A stretch of 21,248 nucleotides of DNA, taken from a virus. Positions 1 through 6,841 of this stretch are shown here, piece by piece; positions within the stretch are counted from its first letter, which is position 1, and every line of letters starts with the position of its first letter. The stretch lies in IMG/VR virus record IMGVR_UViG_3300035682_000223, positions 1 to 21,248 of that record; one strand, given 5' to 3'. The notes beneath the pieces are model-generated. The model saw only the letters and a program-made list of their open reading frames with translations. It searched no databases and was not told where the DNA came from. The translations under genes and the position numbers were made by a program.

Positions 1-66
1 CTTGACAGTTGGGCACTGACCGTTTTGGCACGCTTGAGCGGTGACGAAAAAGAGTTCTGCGAGCAT
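1..66 (-). CDS. 5' end of an unidentified small secreted or membrane protein (partial)
   Basis: The reading frame starts with ATG at 66 and runs off the left edge of the window after 22 codons. An AAGG ribosome-binding site lies 8 nt upstream of the ATG. The visible residues begin MLAELFFVTAQACQNGQCP. This is a short hydrophobic start followed by two cysteines, which could be a weak signal peptide and a small cysteine-bearing mature part. It continues the minus-strand gene series after the hairpin at 98-127. Function cannot be assigned from 22 residues. Confidence 0.4.
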   Translation of the reverse strand, partial: MLAELFFVTAQACQNGQCPTVK

Positions 67-97
67 GTGATGAGCCTTGTTTTAATGGGAAATAGAG

Positions 98-127
98 GAT
101 GTTCCCGAAACAGATTTCGGGAACATC
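98..127. terminator. Perfect 13-bp hairpin, probable transcription terminator
   Basis: GATGTTCCCGAAA at 98-110 is exactly complementary to 115-127, with loop CAGA. It lies 6 bp past the stop codon of the gene ending at 134 and before the next minus-strand start at 66. No clean U-tract follows on either strand, so it may instead be a processing or pausing hairpin. Confidence 0.5.
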
Positions 128-133
128 ACGAAG

Positions 134-406
134 TCAATCTGGATCGGGAAAGCGTCGCTCAAGTTCTTTGAGTTTCAATTCCTTTTCGATCGCCATTTTT
201 TCACGTTTGAGGCGGATCGAATAGATCGCCTGTATCACTCCCGCCGCTGTTGCCAGCATGGCGGGGATAGACCGAATGAATGCAATCACAACTGATTCCT
301 CCGGCTGAATTGCAACTTCTGCAACCGTCCAGGTGGAATATACAAACCAGATGGGGATGGTGAGAATCGAATAATCAGCCGGCGTGGGAATATCAGTCGG
401 TTGCAT
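134..406 (-). CDS. Small membrane protein, holin-like candidate
   Basis: This 90-residue protein has a hydrophobic N-terminal stretch (about residues 13-33, ILTIPIWFVYSTW onward). A second hydrophobic segment at about 43-64 is IPAMLATAAGVIQAIYSI. The tail is highly charged (RLKREKMAIEKELKLKELERR). One or two membrane spans with a charged cytoplasmic tail fit a phage holin or spanin-like accessory protein. It lies 6 bp after another small membrane gene and near a secreted nuclease. I recognise no specific family, so the holin call rests on size, topology and position only. Confidence 0.6.
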   Translation of the reverse strand: MQPTDIPTPADYSILTIPIWFVYSTWTVAEVAIQPEESVVIAFIRSIPAMLATAAGVIQAIYSIRLKREKMAIEKELKLKELERRFPDPD

Positions 407-412
407 TGGTGA

Positions 413-634
413 TTAGCTCAGTGATGGTGGGAGTTTATCGCCTGAAGCGAGATAACGGGCAAGCTGGGCGACTGCAAATGTGATTGCAATTCCAAGCGGC
501 GCGATGGTATCCACAATCTTAGGCAGATCCGCTTGGATCACGCCGACGGCTGTGATAGCCCCCACAATAGCAGCACGGATGATTGTTGAACGTGCTTGGT
601 CGTAGTTGACTTGACCCAAAATATCTTTGATCAC
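413..634 (-). CDS. Small two-span membrane protein, holin-like candidate
   Basis: This 73-residue protein has two predicted hydrophobic segments: residues about 19-35 (IIRAAIVGAITAVGVIQ) and about 44-62 (IAPLGIAITFAVAQLARYL). A short loop separates them. The length and double-span topology resemble class II holins. Its ATG overlaps the stop of the nuclease gene (ATGA at 631-634), implying translational coupling. No family-specific motif is visible, so holin is an inference from topology and context. Confidence 0.6.
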   Translation of the reverse strand: MIKDILGQVNYDQARSTIIRAAIVGAITAVGVIQADLPKIVDTIAPLGIAITFAVAQLARYLASGDKLPPSLS

Positions 635-1170
635 TTTTTTTCACCTTTCGTTTGCGGTCTCTTGCGATACTCCCAAGGTGCAATCACATTGGGATCTGAC
701 CACAAGCCCCGGCTGGCTGTCTTGGCCTGTGTCTGAGCGGATTGTAATTCTTTATCGCGTTTGGCGTATTGTTCATACCAGTGAGCAGCACCGATTTCAA
801 CCATTTTTGTGTTGATATCGACGCCGTCGCATTTGATGCGGGCGACGGTACGACCGTAAGTCTTGGCATTTGTTTCGGTAATTACCGTCACCTTCTTGCC
901 GTAAACGAGTTGCGACAGCATGGCACGACTCGTAAAGCCGTAAGGCTGAGAGCCCTTGTCATACTTGGTTTCGACCCGTTTTCCGTTCACGGTTTTGGTG
1001 CTGACTTTGATTTCAGGCGCGTCAATTCCGTACAACCGAATTTCGATCTTATCCGGTGACCCCGACACCGTGACTTTAATCGTGTCGCCATCATGCACGT
1101 CGGTGACGGTGGCATCGTATGGAGGTGGGAGAAATGCGAGTATGAGCGTGGCGAGCGTCGCTAAGATCAT
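631..1170 (-). CDS. Secreted thermonuclease (staphylococcal nuclease-like, SNase domain)
   Basis: This 179-residue protein matches the SNase fold, a calcium-dependent nuclease that cleaves DNA and RNA. Residues 1-16 form a hydrophobic N-terminus that could be a signal peptide or anchor. The motif DVHDGDTIKV at about 24-33 carries the metal-binding Asp pair (D27, D29). RLYGIDAPE at about 45-53 gives the catalytic Arg, Asp and Glu. YGRTVA at about 105-110 gives the second catalytic Arg. The C-terminal GLWSDPNVIAPWEYRK is also typical. It sits among small membrane proteins, with ATGA overlaps on both sides. Export suggests a role outside the cytoplasm, such as degrading DNA on lysis or host DNA, but this is inference. 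Confidence 0.9.
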   Translation of the reverse strand: MILATLATLILAFLPPPYDATVTDVHDGDTIKVTVSGSPDKIEIRLYGIDAPEIKVSTKTVNGKRVETKYDKGSQPYGFTSRAMLSQLVYGKKVTVITETNAKTYGRTVARIKCDGVDINTKMVEIGAAHWYEQYAKRDKELQSAQTQAKTASRGLWSDPNVIAPWEYRKRPQTKGEKK

Positions 1171-1382
1171 TCTAAATCAGCTTTCTGGACTAGTAAAAGG
1201 TCGGATACATCAATCCAGGCTGTTTGCTCTCGCATGGACAGGAGCGGCCATTCCAGATCAAGAGCCGCGCGAACCGTTTCGGCATCGCTGGAATCATCGT
1301 TTCCAGCCAATTGCAGATCATGAAGTTTGAGCAGGGATGCCAGACAATTGCGAAATTGGTTCGTTAATGCAGGCTTGATCAT
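1167..1382 (-). CDS. Hypothetical 71-residue protein
   Basis: The ATG at 1382 overlaps the stop of the upstream gene (ATGA), which fixes the start. The product begins MIKPALTNQFRNCLASLLK and is soluble, mildly acidic and leucine-rich. Its C-terminus (QTAWIDVSDLLLVQKADLE) overlaps the start of the nuclease gene by 4 bp. I recognise no domain. Position between a membrane protein and a secreted nuclease suggests an accessory role in the same module, but nothing in the sequence proves it. Confidence 0.65.
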   Translation of the reverse strand: MIKPALTNQFRNCLASLLKLHDLQLAGNDDSSDAETVRAALDLEWPLLSMREQTAWIDVSDLLLVQKADLE

Positions 1383-1588
1383 GTGCCGTTCCCCTTTGGA
1401 ACCGTGAAACAGTGGCCCAGTACAACGCCCATTCCTACGGCAAAGCCTAGGGATCGCTGATTGACTTCCCAGATTGCCTCGCTCCAGGTTGTGCCGCCTG
1501 ACTGCCATTTGTAAAGGTCAACCAACAGCAGCACTATGGCTGCGGTGATTAACGCGATGAAATTTGTGGCAGCAGTCCTGAATTTCAT
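1379..1588 (-). CDS. Small membrane protein, holin-like candidate
   Basis: The start at 1588 (MKFRTAATNF) overlaps the stop of the PEP-CTERM gene by ATGA. The 69-residue product has a strong membrane span at about residues 9-26 (ALITAAIVLLLVDLY). A second, weaker span lies at about 47-65 (LGFAVGMGVVLGHCFTV). It is the third small membrane protein in this 1.6-kb stretch. A holin is plausible from size and topology, but no diagnostic motif is seen. Confidence 0.6.
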   Translation of the reverse strand: MKFRTAATNFIALITAAIVLLLVDLYKWQSGGTTWSEAIWEVNQRSLGFAVGMGVVLGHCFTVPKGNGT

Positions 1589-2103
1589 TTCACGCACCTT
1601 ATGAGGATCGCCAAAGCTGACAGTATGCCAAGCAACCATGTACGAGGCTCTGGCACGGTATTACCGGTGATCTGAAGTGACAAGCCGCTTGCGTTCTGCG
1701 CCCACGCAATTGGGTTATCTGCCGAAATACCAAGGTAGTAAGTCGTATGCGGGACCATCGGAATATCGAGGTGAAAAAATGGGATGTTAGAGAACCCGAT
1801 CAGGCTCACTTGGTCGGATGGAGTGTATTCCAATCGCATCTCGGTTAGCCACCAGTCAACCGGCTTTTGCAGCACGGGATCGTAAAATGACAGGTACAAC
1901 GAACCTGTAAATCCGGCTGGCTTATAAATATTGAGCCTGTAATCCCACAGCTCGGTGGATTCTCCAGAATTGAACGCCTGATATATCCACTGGTCTTTGC
2001 CCGTGTAGACAAGCCCCGTGATCGGATCAGAGAGGTTATCAAACAATATTTCCGAGCCTTGTATCGGCAGTCCCAGAAATAGCAGGAGCAGCAACTTTTT
2101 CAT
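1585..2103 (-). CDS. PEP-CTERM sorting-domain protein
   Basis: This 172-residue protein starts at the ATG overlapping the upstream stop (ATGA at 2100-2103). Residues 1-16 (MKKLLLLLFLGLPIQG) are a clear signal peptide. The body has beta-rich, aromatic segments such as IGFSNIPFFHLDIPM and TTYYLGISADNP. The last 24 residues have the tripartite PEP-CTERM layout: VPEP, a hydrophobic span (WLLGILSALAILI), then a basic end (RCVK). PEP-CTERM proteins are processed by an exosortase and sent to the cell surface or extracellular matrix. Finding one inside a phage structural or lysis cluster is unusual. It may be cargo that alters the host surface, or a captured host gene. Confidence 0.85.
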   Translation of the reverse strand: MKKLLLLLFLGLPIQGSEILFDNLSDPITGLVYTGKDQWIYQAFNSGESTELWDYRLNIYKPAGFTGSLYLSFYDPVLQKPVDWWLTEMRLEYTPSDQVSLIGFSNIPFFHLDIPMVPHTTYYLGISADNPIAWAQNASGLSLQITGNTVPEPRTWLLGILSALAILIRCVK

Positions 2104-2654
2104 GATGTCCCGTTCGCATTTAAAGGTGGTGCCCACAACACGGGCATTTCGGCGGCGAATTGGGCGGGTGTTGGGACTGCCCGTAACCCCGCCAGCACGT
2201 CTGATTCAATCTTGTACGCAACTTCGTAGCACTGCTGACGAAACGACTTAGCGGCAACCCCATCAGCGGCCCATTGCAGGATAGGACTATCAAACCATGT
2301 GATGGCCGATGAAATGCTATCGAAATCGCGGGGTGCAACCTGGGCGTCCATGTGCTGATCCAAGAGTTGCTTGAGGATCGCTTTTTGTGACCTTAAATAA
2401 GCCATTTGCTCATCAGGTGTGAGCGTGACCACAGCCCATGTCTCGGTGACCTTCGAGCCTACCAGTTTCAACGCCTGAAGCAGTCGTGTTGTGGCTGGAT
2501 TGATTGTCGGCTTGACCGAAGGCGTGTAAGGGTAGAAGCCGTATTGAGCGAGAATGTCAGCGTCCAGCGTGTGAAAGTTGCTCACGTTGGCGAAGGTCGT
2601 TGGCAACACTTGAGGTGATCCGATTTGACCGTTTTTGACTTGGCAGAATTGCAT
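2100..2654 (-). CDS. Putative tail-fibre assembly or fibre-associated protein
   Basis: This 184-residue protein lies directly after a run of fibre-like genes. Its N-terminus (MQFCQVKNGQIGSPQVLP), with a YGFYPYTPSVKP segment near residue 38, resembles DUF4376-type or tail-fibre-assembly proteins encoded next to fibres. The C-terminal half has helical segments rich in Asp, Gln and Ala (LRSQKAILKQLLDQHMDAQ) and a GWF-like DSPILQWAADG segment. The start ATG at 2654 lies 8 bp past the LamG gene stop. The function is inferred from context and general resemblance. Confidence 0.6.
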   Translation of the reverse strand: MQFCQVKNGQIGSPQVLPTTFANVSNFHTLDADILAQYGFYPYTPSVKPTINPATTRLLQALKLVGSKVTETWAVVTLTPDEQMAYLRSQKAILKQLLDQHMDAQVAPRDFDSISSAITWFDSPILQWAADGVAAKSFRQQCYEVAYKIESDVLAGLRAVPTPAQFAAEMPVLWAPPLNANGTS

Positions 2655-2662
2655 CTAGAGCC

Positions 2663-3328
2663 TCAAGAGTTTGGGTACGGGGCTGTTGGAACTGTGATTG
2701 TGCGGGCCACTTTAGTAATGCGGAGGTCGTCTATGTGACCTTTGAAATAATGCGCCCCGCTAAAGGCTGAGAACCCAATTGTTGTTGCTGCTATAATGCT
2801 AAAAGCGTTAGTTGCAGATGCCACTTGCGTGCCGTTGACATAGATTTTGTAGTTATTGGAAGTGTCTCTGGTGACTGCAACGTGATACCAAGTTCCTGCC
2901 GTGATTACACCTGTGGCTGAGTTGGCGATAATACCTACGCCTGTTTGGTCGCAAACGATCATGCCGCTAGGTTGCACCCCGATATCAAGACCTCCAGCGG
3001 TGCGGGTGATTGCTCTGTACGCAGAGAGGTCGTCCAGCCTGATCCAGCATTCAATTGTGAAAGCAGTGCCTGTGCCTGATGGCATCCCGCCTGAAAGAGA
3101 CAGGTAATCTCCAGTGCCGTCAAAGTACGCTGCTGCCCCACCAAACTTGCTCTGTGCCGTGCTGATTTGAGCGTTGCCAACCGCAGTCACTGCCAGTGCA
3201 TTCGGCCCAGAATCCGTGAACGTGGTTGATCCATTAGCCCCATCCATGTGCAGGAGCAGAGAAACGCTAGAAAAGTACGGGTCGTTCGTTGCCATCTTTG
3301 TGGCGTTTTTTACAATGTTGGCTAACAT
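2663..3328 (-). CDS. LamG/concanavalin A-like domain protein, probable tail-fibre or receptor-binding component
   Basis: The start is ATG at 3328, overlapping the upstream TAA (TAATG), giving 221 residues. The region from about residue 20 to 215 shows LamG/ConA-like hallmarks: LLLHMDGANGSTTFTDSG, FGGAAAYFDGTGDYL, FTIECWIRL, WYHVAVTRD, YKIYVNGTQVAS and a closing HIDDLRITKVAR. LamG domains fold as jellyrolls and often bind carbohydrate. Beside fibre genes it is probably part of the host-recognition apparatus. Confidence 0.85.
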   Translation of the reverse strand: MLANIVKNATKMATNDPYFSSVSLLLHMDGANGSTTFTDSGPNALAVTAVGNAQISTAQSKFGGAAAYFDGTGDYLSLSGGMPSGTGTAFTIECWIRLDDLSAYRAITRTAGGLDIGVQPSGMIVCDQTGVGIIANSATGVITAGTWYHVAVTRDTSNNYKIYVNGTQVASATNAFSIIAATTIGFSAFSGAHYFKGHIDDLRITKVARTITVPTAPYPNS

Positions 3329-3882
3329 TAGAAATTCTGCCCCCCAACATAACCCGTCCAGCTTGTTCCACCATCGCTCGAAAAGAAGGCAAATGTGTCG
3401 ATCTTGCCAGATGCCGATGTCAGCGTTGGAGCCGTGCCGCCTGCCCACTTGATCGCCGCTGGCCAAGTCACTGCCCGTGCTGTGCCGTCAGCGGTCAGGA
3501 TCAGCGTGAATGAGCCGCCGGAGCCGCTTGCAGGAGGATTACTAATCGTCAGTGTGGTGATCGCAGCGTTGAGCGATACCGTGAAGATATTGGATGTTTC
3601 GAGATTTAATGTCAGCACGCCAGATGAGATTGTCGGGCTGGAAATAGTTTCTGAGTAATCGCGAAGTTTGGCTCGGATCAGTTCGGTGTCCAGCAGATTC
3701 TGCGGCCCCGTCAGATCGCTGTAGGCTCTGGCGGCTGCGTAGCCGAGCGATGTCCATGCCGTCCCGTTGCCAAGTTTGAACTTGCCGGTGTCGGTTTCAT
3801 AGCCGATTTCACCGGATGCCAGCGTGGTGTTGGCGGATGTCCATGCTGCGGCAGTGTCGCGTCTGACTTGAATTAGTGCCAT
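3328..3882 (-). CDS. Tail-fibre-like protein with an IQVRRDT/GEIGYETDTGK N-terminal domain
   Basis: This 184-residue protein starts at ATG 3882, overlapping the previous stop (TAATG). Residues 1-48 (IQVRRDTAAAW, LASGEIGYETDTGKFKLGNG) match the widespread N-terminal module of phage fibre and tropism proteins, such as the major tropism determinant N-terminal region. The C-terminal half is a beta-rich Ser/Thr/Gly domain ending in GTSWTGYVGGQNF. It likely belongs to a baseplate or fibre multimer. No reverse transcriptase or template repeat is visible here, so there is no evidence for diversification. Confidence 0.75.
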   Translation of the reverse strand: MALIQVRRDTAAAWTSANTTLASGEIGYETDTGKFKLGNGTAWTSLGYAAARAYSDLTGPQNLLDTELIRAKLRDYSETISSPTISSGVLTLNLETSNIFTVSLNAAITTLTISNPPASGSGGSFTLILTADGTARAVTWPAAIKWAGGTAPTLTSASGKIDTFAFFSSDGGTSWTGYVGGQNF

Positions 3883-4292
3883 TAGTTTGCGATTGCACTC
3901 CCGCCATCGTAAGAGCCGGTGTTTGTGGTCAAGGCTGTGCCACCGTCAATGGTGGCTGAGATTGCAGCATATCGCCCGTCGGCATAGTCGCGAGTCAGGA
4001 TTGAGTTGGCTGACCAGACTGTGACGTTGTCGAGTGTGGCGTTGGCTGATGAAAGGTTGTAACCTGCGGGAGTCATCTTGATCTCGCAACCGTCGCCCGT
4101 GTCGTCAACCGCATACATCACTGTGGATTGAGGAATATCGTAGATCGCGTAAAGCGGGGTCCCGTTGGCATCCACTTCACCCGTTGGGAGATTGGCTTCG
4201 TAGTATTGCCAGCCGCCGACACAAAATGTGCCGTTGCCCGCTCCTGCAAACGACTGGATCACGCCTTTGTGTTTTGAGGTGAAGACGCTCAT
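3882..4292 (-). CDS. Putative phage structural protein (tail-fibre region)
   Basis: This 136-residue, Gly/Thr/Ala-rich protein has segments typical of phage decoration or fibre proteins. One is GNGTFCVGGWQYYEANLPTG near the N-terminus. Another is the C-terminal DYADGRYAA motif common in fibre subunits. Its stop overlaps the next gene start (TAATG). The start ATG at 4292 directly follows the upstream stop. No enzymatic motif is visible. Confidence 0.65.
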   Translation of the reverse strand: MSVFTSKHKGVIQSFAGAGNGTFCVGGWQYYEANLPTGEVDANGTPLYAIYDIPQSTVMYAVDDTGDGCEIKMTPAGYNLSSANATLDNVTVWSANSILTRDYADGRYAAISATIDGGTALTTNTGSYDGGSAIAN

Positions 4293-4293
4293 G

Positions 4294-5178
4294 TTAGTTG
4301 ATCTTCTGAAAAGGGGCGTAGCGTTCGTCGCACATGCGGCGGTTCATGATCGTCCCGGTCGTCTGATTAGCACTAGCAATGTAGGTCGTTTGAGTGAATT
4401 TCGTGCTGACGATAAACGAGGTTAAATCTCCGGTAATCACCGTGCCCTGACTATTAACCGCAATCTGGCTTAAAGTGGTTGCGTCTCGGTAAGCCAGCCC
4501 CGCCCCGGAAAGTGATGCGCTATAGGTAACCGACCGGTTGATTGTGCCGTTTGCGTATCTGACTTCCAAGGCGGTTTGTGCAGAACTTGGCGTGTATCGT
4601 GTTTCGGACAATTGCAGTGCGGAAGAAGACGAAGAATTGGCGTTAAAACTGCGTGTTCCCACAGACACAGACCCGGCAGACGCCGTGTTTGGGTCTAGCC
4701 CGACATAAGTCTCAATCGCTGCATTAGCCGTTGTCAGATATGCTCGCGACACCCCATAAATCGACCTTGACGTCGATGTGCCGTTACTGATTGTTCCAGA
4801 TACGGGCCCTGCAATCGTTGCATTGCCCGAGGTCACGTTGGCATTGAGCGGGAAATATAGCCCGCCCGCCACGCTAGAAACATCGTTTGCCGTCAAGCTG
4901 ACATTGCCCGCCCGCCCGTTGAACGCTGTCACACCGCCTGCCTGAGCCGACAGCAGCCCGTTGTCGCTGATCGACAGATTATCACCGACAATGACCCCGC
5001 CAAGGGTGGTGGTGGTCGCTGGGGATAGTACGGAGCCGGGGCCTTGCGGTCCCTGTACGCCCACCGTCAGCACTTCGATTTGCTTATCACCAGTGACTTG
5101 GATGGTGTCGGTCGTTCCGCTGCCTGTGACCGTCACCACATCAACGCGGGTTTCCGTGACTACGACTGTATCAGACAC
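4294..5178 (-). CDS. Tail-fibre-like protein with short collagen-like motif
   Basis: This 294-residue protein uses a GTG start at 5178 with GGAGGTGA just upstream, overlapping the previous gene by 8 bp. Residues 1-40 are Val/Thr-rich beta repeats. A short GPQGPG collagen-like motif lies at about residues 42-47, followed by TTTTLGGVIVGDNLSISDNGLLS and GGVTAFNGRAGNVSLTANDV, both hallmark phage fibre segments. The C-terminus ends in MCDERYAPFQKIN, like other fibre tails. It likely forms a trimeric host-contact fibre. Confidence 0.8.
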   Translation of the reverse strand: MSDTVVVTETRVDVVTVTGSGTTDTIQVTGDKQIEVLTVGVQGPQGPGSVLSPATTTTLGGVIVGDNLSISDNGLLSAQAGGVTAFNGRAGNVSLTANDVSSVAGGLYFPLNANVTSGNATIAGPVSGTISNGTSTSRSIYGVSRAYLTTANAAIETYVGLDPNTASAGSVSVGTRSFNANSSSSSALQLSETRYTPSSAQTALEVRYANGTINRSVTYSASLSGAGLAYRDATTLSQIAVNSQGTVITGDLTSFIVSTKFTQTTYIASANQTTGTIMNRRMCDERYAPFQKIN

Positions 5179-5515
5179 GTGTCACCTCCGGCGATACGGT
5201 CAGTGTTCCGCTCAAAAGCCGTGTGACCGCACCGCTGCCAAACAGGACTTCAAGGTCATAGACGCCGTTGACCAGATTGGCAGTCACAGCAGGGTCAAGG
5301 CTGATTGCAATGTTTCCGGTGGTTGCGTTGCTGATCGACAGACAAGCCGATGGGGAAGTGAGTGACAGAGTCGTGTTGGCATCCGCGTAAGAGGTGCGGA
5401 CCATCAACCGTGCCGTGCAGCCGGTCAGATTGACAGCGATATTACCGGACTTCCACTGAAGCGAACGGTTGAATGACGCACCGGCTTCAATCTCAAGGTT
5501 GTATGTTCCGGCCAT
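5171..5515 (-). CDS. Phage structural protein of unknown function (immunoglobulin-like beta sandwich likely)
   Basis: This 114-residue protein starts one base after the portal stop codon. The pattern is beta-rich throughout: AGTYNLEIEAGASFNRSLQW, VNLTGCTARLMVRTSY, then NGVYDLEVLFGSGAVTRLLSGTLTVSPEVTR. The last motif recurs in small phage proteins encoded near head and tail genes. It may be a tail or neck accessory protein. I give no narrower assignment. Confidence 0.7.
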   Translation of the reverse strand: MAGTYNLEIEAGASFNRSLQWKSGNIAVNLTGCTARLMVRTSYADANTTLSLTSPSACLSISNATTGNIAISLDPAVTANLVNGVYDLEVLFGSGAVTRLLSGTLTVSPEVTRV

Positions 5516-6841
5516 TTATTCCGCCTCCATTTCCACATCAGGTGTCTCGGTGTCCGCAGGCTCTTCCGGCTCCACAGCCTCAGCCGCCGGAACTTCCTCC
5601 AGCTCACCGAGTCCCAAAGTCGCACGCGCTTCGTTGATCGTAAAGATTCCTGCACCGACACCCGCCGTGGCGATGTCCATCAGTGCCTTGCGATCAACGG
5701 ATAGCTCTTCAATTTGCGAGGTGTCAAACCGCACGCACATCTCTGGGTTAGGCTGCGATGTCACGCCGTCGCAGGCAATGGGCAAGGTTTGCACGAGTCG
5801 AGTCAGTTCACCGGCCACCAAGTCAAGAAATGGAATCACCGCGTCCCGCCACGACGCCTTGTTGGCCTCAACCAAGTTACTGTAAGTCTTGCCCGTGTCA
5901 GGCTGTTTCAAACTCATAGGTGCCCATCCTAACACGCCACAGATGCGGGCGGTCGCTAAATCGGCCATTTCTGAGACGGATAAATCCTTAGGCGAAAATC
6001 CGGGGCTTTTGATGTCCATTTCGCTAGTCCCAACGAACGGCCTGCCCACTGCTTTACCGCTCACCGCCCGTGCCAGATCAGACTGGACTTGCGATAGTTG
6101 CAGGTCAGATAGATTTCCAAGCGTTTTGAGGCTGACAATCAGCGATGGCACGCCGGATCGACTCAGGACGGTGGTCTCATATTGACCGATGATTTTGACT
6201 AATGCCATTTCAGCAACAACAGAATCGAGCACCGAAACGCCACGACTTTGGGCATAACTGCTGCGGCCCTGACGGTAGGCCAGCATCAATTCGGCTGGAA
6301 CGGAATAGTTGTAAGCACGGCCCCAATCACTGCCCATGACTGGATATTCGATGACTTCGTTAATAGATTCGCCCATCACGGGTCGCATGATCCAGGGCGA
6401 CGGGATCGGCATTAACTCAGTGACCGCATTGCCAGCGGTGTTGGTGATCACCTGCACGTATGCGTTGCCATTGTCGCACAGGCTGGCGTACAGGTGTTCC
6501 AGCACGGTGGCATCCGACTCACCCGGTGACGGACGTTGCCAGAGGTATTGCAAAGGGTGATCGACTGGGATAAACCCGCCATCCTCATCCCAATAGCCTA
6601 CCTGCATGATCGCCTTAGTGGAGTTACGTCGCATCGCCTGAATCGCTGCCTGGACCACAGAAACCTGTGTGTAAGGGCGTGCGAGCGTCATGTAATCGTT
6701 GCTTAGCCCTGTCATCATGTCCACCGACCATGATGAGGCGGCAATATCAGCGGTGTTGGCACTGACGCCGGTCCTGAGGGACTTGGTGAACCGGTCTCGG
6801 ATGCTGTCGAATAGTGTTGGCATAGTGGTCAAGACACCCAT
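5516..6841 (-). CDS. Phage portal protein (HK97-like family)
   Basis: This 441-residue protein forms the dodecameric portal ring through which DNA enters the head. Family features include SVVQAAIQAMRRNSTKA near the N-terminus, HPLQYLWQRPSP, and GNAYVQVITNTAGNAVTELMPI, the classic portal segment. The C-terminal half has FSPKDLSVSEMADLATARICGVLGW and the wing/stem-like TYSNLVEANKASWRD. An acidic tail (EEPADTETPDVEMEAE) ends the protein. The first ATG (6841) overlaps the terminase stop by 13 bp. A second in-frame ATG at 6823 is an equally likely start, since neither has a strong ribosome-binding site. Confidence 0.93.
   Translation of the reverse strand: MGVLTTMPTLFDSIRDRFTKSLRTGVSANTADIAASSWSVDMMTGLSNDYMTLARPYTQVSVVQAAIQAMRRNSTKAIMQVGYWDEDGGFIPVDHPLQYLWQRPSPGESDATVLEHLYASLCDNGNAYVQVITNTAGNAVTELMPIPSPWIMRPVMGESINEVIEYPVMGSDWGRAYNYSVPAELMLAYRQGRSSYAQSRGVSVLDSVVAEMALVKIIGQYETTVLSRSGVPSLIVSLKTLGNLSDLQLSQVQSDLARAVSGKAVGRPFVGTSEMDIKSPGFSPKDLSVSEMADLATARICGVLGWAPMSLKQPDTGKTYSNLVEANKASWRDAVIPFLDLVAGELTRLVQTLPIACDGVTSQPNPEMCVRFDTSQIEELSVDRKALMDIATAGVGAGIFTINEARATLGLGELEEVPAAEAVEPEEPADTETPDVEMEAE

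Noticed and set aside
1-171. Plus-strand open frame at the left edge
   Set aside because: It runs through the hairpin and into the opposite-strand gene without a visible start. The minus-strand start at 66 has a better ribosome-binding site.
956-1330. Plus-strand 124-codon frame opposite the thermonuclease
   Set aside because: It is the antisense of a clear SNase-domain gene and has no protein-like features.
3328-3882. Diversity-generating retroelement target
   Set aside because: The N-terminal domain resembles a tropism determinant, but no template repeat or reverse transcriptase is present in the window.
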